Positions 1 to 5,895 of a DNA stretch of 8,334 bases are shown in pieces (position 1 is the first letter of the stretch; every line of letters starts with the position of its first letter). The notes under the pieces were generated by a model, which was not told the origin of the DNA, did not search any database, and worked only from the letters and a program-made list of their open reading frames with translations. The DNA is from Desulfobacteraceae bacterium (GTDB lineage Bacteria; Desulfobacterota; Desulfobacteria; Desulfobacterales; Desulfobacteraceae). Position numbers and translations under genes: made by a program. The stretch lies in contig JAAEMC010000753.1 of assembly GCA_024225895.1 (NCBI GenBank), positions 1-8,334 on the forward strand, read 5' to 3'.

Positions 1-534
1 GATATATTAATCACCGGCGCAGGCCCCATCGGCTGTATGGCTGCCGCTATTGCCAAACACGCGGGTGCCCGGCATATAGTAGTTACCGACGTCAATCCAT
101 ATCGTTTGGAACTGGCGAAAAAGGCGGGTGCCACCATCGCGCTGGATGTGACAAAACAAAGTATTGAACAGGCCCAAAAAGATCTGGGTATGAAAGAAGG
201 ATTTGATGTGGCCATGGAAATGTCCGGGAATCCTTCAGCTTTTGACGGCATTTTAGATAATATGTGCCACGGCGGCAAGGTGGCCATGCTGGGAATCATG
301 CCGGAAAACACTCAAATCGACTGGAACAAAGTAGTATTTAACATGCTGACCATCAAAGGTATTTACGGACGTGAAATGTATGAAACTTGGTATAAAATGA
401 CGTCCATGCTTCAGACCGGGCTCGATATTTCCACTCTGATCACCCATAGATTTCACTATACGGAATTTGAAAAGGGTTTTGATGTCATGCGGTCCGGAAA
501 ATCAGGCAAAGTGATCCTGGATTGGGAATCGTAA
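1..534 (+). CDS. tdh: L-threonine 3-dehydrogenase, C-terminal part (5' end outside window)
   Basis: Zinc-dependent medium-chain dehydrogenase that oxidises L-threonine to 2-amino-3-ketobutyrate with NAD+ in the cytoplasm. The reading frame is open from base 1 and gives 177 residues. E. coli Tdh is about 341, so roughly the first 160, with the zinc ligands, lie outside. Visible are the Rossmann glycine motif GAGPIG (fragment residues 6-11), an acidic residue at the end of the second strand (TDVN, D30), which favours NAD over NADP, and Tdh-typical stretches: [34 protein letters not shown], and the ending GKVILDW. These match my memory of E. coli Tdh closely, so the call is firm over general alcohol or sorbitol dehydrogenases. 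The next gene is the pathway partner kbl, in the order tdh-kbl, opposite to E. coli kbl-tdh. It ends with TAA. Confidence 0.95.
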   Translation, partial: DILITGAGPIGCMAAAIAKHAGARHIVVTDVNPYRLELAKKAGATIALDVTKQSIEQAQKDLGMKEGFDVAMEMSGNPSAFDGILDNMCHGGKVAMLGIMPENTQIDWNKVVFNMLTIKGIYGREMYETWYKMTSMLQTGLDISTLITHRFHYTEFEKGFDVMRSGKSGKVILDWES

Positions 535-601
535 AATTCATTTAGTGGCTGACCGAAAGCCTCTGCTTAGATGAAAATAATGTCCATATGCAAAGCGCAA
601 A

Positions 602-652
602 AAAAATCTGAAACCAAAAGTGTACTATAGCACATGAGAATTTCAGACTTTT
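602..652 (+). terminator. Stem-loop between tdh and kbl (weak terminator or attenuator-like hairpin)
   Basis: Seen directly: AAATCTGAAA (604-613) faces TTTCAGACTT (641-650). This gives seven perfect pairs next to the loop, one mismatch, then four A-T pairs out to 602/652. The 27-base loop holds a small nested hairpin (GTGT 620-623 with GCAC 630-633). The right arm runs into CTTTT, which is only a short U tract. It may reduce read-through from tdh into kbl or protect the tdh mRNA 3' end. The rest of the 182-bp gap shows no convincing promoter. Confidence 0.4.
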
Positions 653-716
653 GCAGCAATGCGGCAGATGGGTAGATTTTAGTTCAAGCACTAATTATAA
701 TTTTGGGGAGTAAAAC

Positions 717-1940
717 ATGTCTTTGGAGAAGATTAATCTTTCTTTGGAATCTGAAATTAATGTTTTAAAAGCAGAAGGCCGCGCCAAACCGCCTGAAAGA
801 ATCATAGAAGAATATATCCCGCCCCAAGGGGATGCGGGCCCAAGGTATCGGTTAAAAGGGAATAGCAATCAATTTATCCGGCTAAATTCCAATTCTTATC
901 TATCCCTTTCCAATCACAAAGACCTGATTGCAGCAGCAGATAAAGCCACCCATGATTTTGGTGTGGGCCCGGGGGCGGTGCGCTTCATTGACGGGACTTT
1001 CAGCCATCATGCCCGTCTGGAAGAAAAGGTGGCCCAATTTGTAAAAAAACCAGCTGCCAAAATATTCAATTCCGCTTACACCTCGAATTGCGGCCTGGCG
1101 CTGACAATCAGCAACAAAAAAACCCATTGGATCGGAGACCAGCTCAACCATAACAGCATCATAAGAGCCATGCGCATCTCGAACATCCCCAGTGCAAACA
1201 AAGGAATATTCAAACACAATGACATGACGGATCTTAAAAGATGCCTGGATGAGGTACACCCGGATATTGAACGGGTTGTGGTGATATTTGACGGCATCTT
1301 CAGCATGCGCGGGGACCATGCGCCCATTGATCAGATCAAAGAGATTTGTAAGGCATATGAAAACAAATTTAAGGACGGGGTAATTACCGTTGTGGATGAT
1401 TCCCACGGGATCGGTGCCTACGGCGATTCCGGAAGGGGAACCATAGACTATTGCAACGCCGCCCCGGACATCATAGTGGGAACTTTTGGAAAGGCCTTTG
1501 GGGTCAATGGTGGTTTTATTGCAGCAAGCAAAATGATCATTGAAGCTGTCCGGCAAAAATCAGATACCTATATTTACACAAATCCCTTAAGCGTTGCAGA
1601 CTGCGCTGCTGCCGTCAAATCCCTGGAAATATGCGACAGTGAGGAGGGGAAAGCGCTACTGACAAGCCTCAAGGCACGAACCCAGCAATTAAGACAGGGT
1701 CTGGAAAACCTTGGAAAAGAATCCATACAAGGTCCCCACCCTGTGGTTCCCTTGATGGTTCGGGACACCCAAAAAACCCATGATATAGTGAATTATCTTT
1801 TTAATAATGGAGTCCTGGTGGTCGGCCTTACCTTTCCGGTTGTACCCAAGGGGGATGAAACCATTCGATTCCAGATCAATGCCTGCCATACAAAGGCAGA
1901 TATCGCATATGTAATTGATCTATTGGGCAAATTTGATTAG
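717..1940 (+). CDS. kbl: 2-amino-3-ketobutyrate CoA ligase (glycine C-acetyltransferase)
   Basis: PLP-dependent alpha-oxoamine synthase, fold type I. It cleaves 2-amino-3-ketobutyrate with CoA to glycine and acetyl-CoA, completing the threonine route started by Tdh. The product is 407 residues against about 398 in E. coli. Family landmarks: the N-terminal AEGR...ERII segment (19-31), the GPGAVRFIDGT...H..LE motif (84-102), FDGIFSMRGD (191-200), DDSHGIGAYGDSGRG (227-241; Asp and His contact PLP), the Schiff-base lysine K259 in GTFGKAFG, and PVVPKG...IR (374-384). ATG 717 is chosen because GGGGAG (705-710) sits six bases upstream. Other family members (8-amino-7-oxononanoate synthase, serine palmitoyltransferase, ALA synthase) are less likely because of the PVVPKG signature and the adjacent tdh. 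No residue expected for catalysis appears missing. Confidence 0.9.
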   Translation: MSLEKINLSLESEINVLKAEGRAKPPERIIEEYIPPQGDAGPRYRLKGNSNQFIRLNSNSYLSLSNHKDLIAAADKATHDFGVGPGAVRFIDGTFSHHARLEEKVAQFVKKPAAKIFNSAYTSNCGLALTISNKKTHWIGDQLNHNSIIRAMRISNIPSANKGIFKHNDMTDLKRCLDEVHPDIERVVVIFDGIFSMRGDHAPIDQIKEICKAYENKFKDGVITVVDDSHGIGAYGDSGRGTIDYCNAAPDIIVGTFGKAFGVNGGFIAASKMIIEAVRQKSDTYIYTNPLSVADCAAAVKSLEICDSEEGKALLTSLKARTQQLRQGLENLGKESIQGPHPVVPLMVRDTQKTHDIVNYLFNNGVLVVGLTFPVVPKGDETIRFQINACHTKADIAYVIDLLGKFD

Positions 1941-1952
1941 CAGCTAATCAAA
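1932..1952. repeat. Perfect palindrome overlapping the kbl stop codon
   Basis: TTTGATTAG (1932-1940) and CTAATCAAA (1944-1952) are exact reverse complements around a CAG centre. The left arm ends with the kbl TAG stop. On the + strand the second arm runs into an A tract (1950-1957), not T, so this is not a standard intrinsic terminator for kbl. It could be an RNA hairpin affecting 3' stability or coupling to the next gene, or a protein-binding dyad. It is 44 bases upstream of the response-regulator start. Confidence 0.5.
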
Positions 1953-1982
1953 AAAAAGTAAGCCTGCTTAATAACGAACCTC

Positions 1983-1990
1983 AAAGGAGG
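1983..1990 (+). promoter_or_regulatory. Strong ribosome binding site fixing the response-regulator start
   Basis: AAAGGAGG is nearly a perfect anti-16S match and sits five bases before ATG 1996. The upstream in-frame GTG (1990) shares its first G with this site, so it cannot be served by it. Confidence 0.8.
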
Positions 1991-1995
1991 TGGCC

Positions 1996-2487
1996 ATGAC
2001 AGACAAAAGCATTCTTGAAGACAAACACATTCTTGTTGTTGATGATGAGCCCGATATTCTCGAGACACTTGAAGAACTGCTTTACATGTCCTCTGTTCAT
2101 ACAGCTTCAACATTTGAAGCTGCTGTTCTTCTGCTCAAGGAAAACACCTATGATCTTGCCATTTTGGACATCATGGGCGTCAGGGGATATGATCTTTTGA
2201 GAATTGCCCATAAAAAAGACATCCCTGCCTTGATGCTGACCGCCCATGCCCTAACCCCGGATAATCTAAAACAGTCCATGGAACAGGGTGCGGATGCCTA
2301 TGTGCCCAAAGACAAACTCTTTGATATCTCAACCTTTGTCGAAGATGTTCTTATTGCCAGGAAAGAAGGAAAAAAAGCCCACGAAAGCTGGTTCGCTTCT
2401 ATAAAACCATTGTTTGACAAAATGTTCGGGAAAGACTGGCACCAAGATGATGATGAATTCTGGAAAGAATTTGACGAAAAACCGTAA
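1996..2487 (+). CDS. Single-domain response regulator (CheY-like receiver) with acidic C-terminal tail
   Basis: Cytoplasmic phosphoacceptor protein of a two-component system, 163 residues. The receiver domain spans about residues 10-125: acidic pair D16-D17, phosphorylation site D58 (LAILD), conserved T82 (LTAHA), Y102 and K105 (YVPK, where the usual following proline is replaced by Asp). All residues for phosphoryl transfer are present. Residues 126-163 form a charged, aromatic-rich tail (W, F, DDDEFW), not a DNA-binding or enzymatic output domain. Start: a GTG at 1990 overlaps the ribosome-binding site, while ATG 1996 lies five bases after AAAGGAGG (1983-1990), so ATG is preferred. It lies 55 bp after kbl and converges with the small kinase gene, leaving 15 bp between stops. 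The cognate kinase is likely one of the two neighbours, but this is inferred. Confidence 0.88.
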   Translation: MTDKSILEDKHILVVDDEPDILETLEELLYMSSVHTASTFEAAVLLLKENTYDLAILDIMGVRGYDLLRIAHKKDIPALMLTAHALTPDNLKQSMEQGADAYVPKDKLFDISTFVEDVLIARKEGKKAHESWFASIKPLFDKMFGKDWHQDDDEFWKEFDEKP

Positions 2488-2502
2488 TCTTCCGGCAACA
2501 AA

Positions 2503-3243
2503 TTATAATGGGATAGTGACTTTGAATTCAGCGCCCTTGCCATCATCACTTTCCAATTTGAGATGACCTTGCATATCTTTTAAAAGGACCATAACACCTG
2601 CCAGTCCAAGGCCGTGGCTTTTTATGGCACTCTCTATTGAGGAGCCGGTGGTAAAATATGTCTCAAATATTTTTTTATGATCACAGGGCGGGATCCCCTT
2701 CCCATCATCCTTTATAGACAATTTCAATTCTTTTCCTTCAATTTTCCCTGATATACCTACAGCTGACGAGCGGTGCTTAAAGGCATTGGTTACAAGATTT
2801 CGCAAAATTTGTTTCACCTTGGCTGCATCCAGGTAAACAACCGCTTCCCAGGTTTTTGAATCAAAAGACAATGTAACACCATGGGGATCTACTACCTGTA
2901 GCAGATGTTTATAGCCTTCAACCTTCCTTATGGATTCACTGACACGATAATCGGAAAGATCAAATATTTCCACCAGAACTTCCCTGATAAGGGATGAAAC
3001 GCTAAAATTAATTTTATTCACTACCCCTTCCCTGGACCGGCCAAGTTCGAGCATGTCATTGACAAGTCTCTGGGTTGTTAAGGTGTTGCGGATGATGCGC
3101 CTTAACACTTTTTCCTGCTTTTGAGTCAGGGGCCCATAGGATTCTCGCCTGTTTAAAAGAGATTTTGCACCAGCATCAATTACGGATATGGGAACTTTAA
3201 GATCATGTATGAGGATTTCTGTTTTAATTGTCCTGTCTGACAT
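2503..3243 (-). CDS. Minimal soluble sensor histidine kinase (HisKA-HATPase only)
   Basis: 246-residue histidine kinase core with no sensor, PAS or membrane segment. The phospho-acceptor is H13 (IHDLKVP), almost at the N terminus. Next come a dimerisation helix pair (about 5-75) and the ATPase domain: N-box NLVTNAFKH (149-157), G1 DDGKGIP (179-185), F-box IFETYFTT (192-199), G2 SHGLGLAG (209-216), ending EFKVTIPL. All catalytic boxes are intact. Start: an in-frame TTG at 3282 would add 13 residues, but ATG 3243 is preceded by GGAG (3249-3252) at five-base spacing and is chosen. The gene converges on the response regulator (15 bp between stops) and diverges from the large kinase. With no input domain it probably depends on a partner protein, possibly the neighbouring PAS-GAF kinase or the regulator. 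That partner assignment is inference. Confidence 0.87.
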   Translation of the reverse strand: MSDRTIKTEILIHDLKVPISVIDAGAKSLLNRRESYGPLTQKQEKVLRRIIRNTLTTQRLVNDMLELGRSREGVVNKINFSVSSLIREVLVEIFDLSDYRVSESIRKVEGYKHLLQVVDPHGVTLSFDSKTWEAVVYLDAAKVKQILRNLVTNAFKHRSSAVGISGKIEGKELKLSIKDDGKGIPPCDHKKIFETYFTTGSSIESAIKSHGLGLAGVMVLLKDMQGHLKLESDDGKGAEFKVTIPL

Positions 3244-3286
3244 ATTTACTCCAACCCTTAAAATCCTTGCATTTACAACCAATGAT

Positions 3287-3314
3287 TTTATATATTGTAG
3301 CCGATTATTATCAA
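3287..3314 (-). promoter_or_regulatory. Candidate sigma-70 promoter for the minimal histidine kinase
   Basis: Reading the minus strand, TTGATA (plus coordinates 3309-3314, five of six to TTGACA) is followed after 16 bases by TATAAA (3287-3292, five of six to TATAAT). Initiation would fall near 3280, about 37 bases before ATG 3243. A 5-bp dyad, AGCCG (3299-3303) and CGGCT (3317-3321), brackets the -35 box and could be part of an operator. No equally good promoter was found facing the large kinase gene. Confidence 0.5.
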
Positions 3315-3409
3315 ACCGGCTGACGATGGTAAAGAATATTTTAAGCTATAAAATCCTAACCAGTTATACGGGGATCATCTAGTCTTGTAAAGTCTTTTGG
3401 GGGTAATTT

Positions 3410-5722
3410 ATGGGCAATGATACGACCATTGAACAACTGGAAAAAAGAATTGAAAGACTCGAAAAGAAAAATCGGGAACTTACGGAAATCATCTACAAAG
3501 CCCCCATCCCTATCTTTGTCATCGACAAAGATCACCTGATCACCCATTTCAACGAGGCACTGGAAGAACTCACCGGTCTGAGAGCCCAAGATATGGTTGG
3601 AACAGACCAGCAGTGGAAAGCCTTTTACCTGAAAACACGCCCGGTAATGGCTGACCTGATCATTAATCAATCCACAGATGCCCAAATTGTTGAACATTAC
3701 GGACTTAAATACAACCGGACGACTTCCAAGTCCAAGGAAAGATTTGCCGCCACCGATTTTTTCCAGGACCTTTCTAAAGACGGGAAATGGCTTTCTTTTA
3801 CAGCTTCTCCCATAAAGGATAAAGAGGGGAATATAACAGGTTCCGTCGAAACGCTCCAGGATGTGACCGAAGAAAAGATTGCTGAACGCAAAATCAGGGA
3901 ATTATACCGCCAGTACCGGATGATCCTTGAGTTTGTCCCCTACCCCATTGCCGTATATGATGATGACGGCCGCGTCTCTTACATAAACCCGGCTTTTACA
4001 TCCACGTTCGGCTGGCCCCTTGAGGAAATAAAAGGAGAACCCATCCCCTTTGTACCTGAAGAGCTAAAGGAAGAAACCGGCGAGTTGCTGAACAAATTCA
4101 GAGAGAATAAAGCCCTAACACGATATGAAACACAGCGGTTGACAAAAGATGGTAAAATTCTGGATGTGGTATTGTGGGCAGCCTCCTATGGCAGGTTCCG
4201 CCAGAATACCACTGAAAACTTTGTTATTTTAAGGGATATTACCGAAGAAAAACGGCTGGCCGCCAACAACCAGACATTAATGCGAATCAGTATGGCCCTT
4301 CCCGAATTTCCGGAACTTGACCAGTTAATGAATTTTATCAGCAAAGAGGTAAAAGAGATATTAAATACCGAAGGGGCCCTGGTCCTTTTGTATGACGAAA
4401 TCAAAGACGAGGTCTTTTTTTTGGGGGCTGCCTACGACAACACCGATACTGAAAAACGGGTCAAGAAAATTCGCTTTCCCTTAGATGAGGTCTTTGCAGG
4501 TGAAATCATAAAAAGCGGCCAGCCTGCAATCATCAATGATCCTGAAATCTCTTTAAAGCATTACCCCCAGAGAGATAAAAAACTGGGCTATAAAACCCGG
4601 AATATATTAGAGGTTCCTATAAAGAGCGACGGCAGGACCATTGGTGTCTTATGCGCCATGAACAAAAAGAAAAACCTGTTTGAAGAAAATGATATGGAGT
4701 TGATGACCATGATTTCCGGAGCCGTGGCCATCTCCATTGAAAACGCCCGATTTTCAGAAGAAATCAGGACCGCTTACCGGGATGTCGCCTCAATGAACCG
4801 TGCAAAGGGTAAAGCCATCAACCATCTCTCCCATGAACTTAAAACGCCTGTGGCTGTTCTCAACGGGTCTTTGCAGATCCTGAGAAAAAAATTGGAGGCT
4901 TCGCCTGTCAAGGCCTGGGAAACCACTTTGGGCCGTATTGAAAGGAATCTCAACAGAATTGTGGAGATCCAGGATGAAACCGCCGACATCATGCACGACA
5001 AAACCTATTCTGCTCAAAAATTGCTCTTGAAAATGCTTGAAGTCTGCCAGGACGAGTTGGAAACCTTGATTGAAATGAACAAGGACTCAGATGATTTCAT
5101 TGAATCGGTGCGCAAGCTCATTGACAAAAAATTCGGTCCCAGAGGATTATATGCAATCCCCATTAATCCGGGGCAATATTGCCAGACTCTTTTTGAAAAA
5201 ATCCGATCCGAGTTTGATTTCAGAAAAGTGAATATTACTTTGGATATCAAAGAAAACCTTCCTTTGGTCCACATTCCTGAAGAAATTTTGGAAAAAGTCG
5301 TTGTGGGCCTTATTAAAAACGCCATTGAAAACACTCCGGACCAAGGCAAAATTGAGGTTTCAGTTGATCAAAATGAGGATGGCATCTATTTTGGAATACA
5401 CGATTTTGGTGTCGGGATTGAAGAGGACAATCAAAAACGGATTTTCGAAGGATTTTTCTCCACCCAGGAGACATTGCTCTATTCCACCAAAAGACCCTAT
5501 GATTTCAATGCCGGTGGAAAAGGTGCAGACTTATTGCGAATGAAGATATTCTCCGACCGGTTTGGATTTTCCATGGAAATGAATTCAAAACATTGTATTT
5601 ATCTGAATCAGAATAAGGATTATGCCTGCCCGGGTAATATTGACCAATGCACTTTTTGCGGTTCCCAATCAGACTGCATCGCATCCGGATATACCATTTT
5701 TAAAGTGGTTTTCCCTTCCTGA
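3410..5722 (+). CDS. Soluble PAS-PAS-GAF sensor histidine kinase with C-terminal cysteine cluster
   Basis: 770-residue cytoplasmic histidine kinase; no membrane segment is evident. Order: short coiled coil (about 5-30), PAS 1 (about 28-155, ending LQDVTEEK), PAS 2 (about 168-282, ending LRDITEEK), GAF (about 290-447), HisKA with phospho-acceptor H475 (LSHELKTP), a long helical stretch (about 525-600), and HATPase: N-box with N637 and N641, G1 DFGVGI (665-670), F-box IFEGFFST (678-684 region), G2 AGGKGADLLR (701-710). Between G2 and the last strand lie C740, C747, C750 and C756 (C-x6-C-x2-C-x5-C) plus C729, suggesting a metal or redox site. H475 to N637 is longer than in typical kinases. ATG 3410 follows a GGGGG run (3399-3403) by six bases. 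There is no receiver domain, so it needs a separate regulator, plausibly the 1996-2487 product. The ligand is unknown. Confidence 0.9.
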   Translation: MGNDTTIEQLEKRIERLEKKNRELTEIIYKAPIPIFVIDKDHLITHFNEALEELTGLRAQDMVGTDQQWKAFYLKTRPVMADLIINQSTDAQIVEHYGLKYNRTTSKSKERFAATDFFQDLSKDGKWLSFTASPIKDKEGNITGSVETLQDVTEEKIAERKIRELYRQYRMILEFVPYPIAVYDDDGRVSYINPAFTSTFGWPLEEIKGEPIPFVPEELKEETGELLNKFRENKALTRYETQRLTKDGKILDVVLWAASYGRFRQNTTENFVILRDITEEKRLAANNQTLMRISMALPEFPELDQLMNFISKEVKEILNTEGALVLLYDEIKDEVFFLGAAYDNTDTEKRVKKIRFPLDEVFAGEIIKSGQPAIINDPEISLKHYPQRDKKLGYKTRNILEVPIKSDGRTIGVLCAMNKKKNLFEENDMELMTMISGAVAISIENARFSEEIRTAYRDVASMNRAKGKAINHLSHELKTPVAVLNGSLQILRKKLEASPVKAWETTLGRIERNLNRIVEIQDETADIMHDKTYSAQKLLLKMLEVCQDELETLIEMNKDSDDFIESVRKLIDKKFGPRGLYAIPINPGQYCQTLFEKIRSEFDFRKVNITLDIKENLPLVHIPEEILEKVVVGLIKNAIENTPDQGKIEVSVDQNEDGIYFGIHDFGVGIEEDNQKRIFEGFFSTQETLLYSTKRPYDFNAGGKGADLLRMKIFSDRFGFSMEMNSKHCIYLNQNKDYACPGNIDQCTFCGSQSDCIASGYTIFKVVFPS

Positions 5723-5741
5723 AAAAAATAAAAAAAAGTCT

Positions 5742-5771
5742 TTGACAAACCAGAAGGAATTAAACTATTAG
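5742..5771 (+). promoter_or_regulatory. Candidate sigma-70 promoter of the acyl-CoA synthetase operon
   Basis: A perfect TTGACA (5742-5747) is followed after 18 bases by TATTAG (5766-5771, four of six to TATAAT). Predicted initiation is near 5778. It lies 19 bp after the kinase stop, and no terminator separates it from that gene. The -10 assignment is the weaker half of the call. Confidence 0.5.
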
Positions 5772-5788
5772 TTATTATGCAATCAGAC

Positions 5789-5798
5789 CGAGCGCTCG
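5789..5798. promoter_or_regulatory. CGAGCGCTCG palindrome, probable operator (TetR-type resemblance)
   Basis: A perfect 10-bp, GC-rich palindrome in otherwise AT-rich sequence, starting about 11 bases after the predicted transcription start and 98 bases before the synthetase ATG. Outer bases give partial further symmetry (A5787 with T5800). Palindromes of this style are typical operators of TetR-family repressors controlling acyl-CoA and aromatic-acid metabolism. No regulator gene lies in the window, so the identity of the binding protein is inference. The remaining leader to 5895 is AT-rich and shows nothing I can name, apart from a GGGG ribosome-binding site at 5884-5887. Confidence 0.5.
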
Positions 5799-5895
5799 TT
5801 TGGCAAGTAAAGAATTTGAAGTGAAGCTGCGTTTCTTAACATTTTTAAAGTATAGATAGTTTTTTATTACTGAAAACATTTTTGGGGTATAGCAG

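Noticed and set aside
571..630. 19-codon reading frame between tdh and kbl, ending in the hairpin, as a leader peptide
   Set aside because: No ribosome-binding site and only one threonine codon, with no run of codons for a regulatory amino acid.
696..701. TATAAT as a -10 box for kbl
   Set aside because: Transcription would start inside the kbl ribosome-binding site, and no -35 box lies at proper spacing, so it is probably chance in AT-rich sequence.
900..1556. 218-codon minus-strand frame inside kbl
   Set aside because: It is fully antisense to a confidently identified gene, shows no recognisable domain, and is best explained as a shadow.
5802..5815. TTTGGCA as a sigma-54 promoter upstream of the acyl-CoA synthetase
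   Set aside because: No GC at the required -12 spacing.
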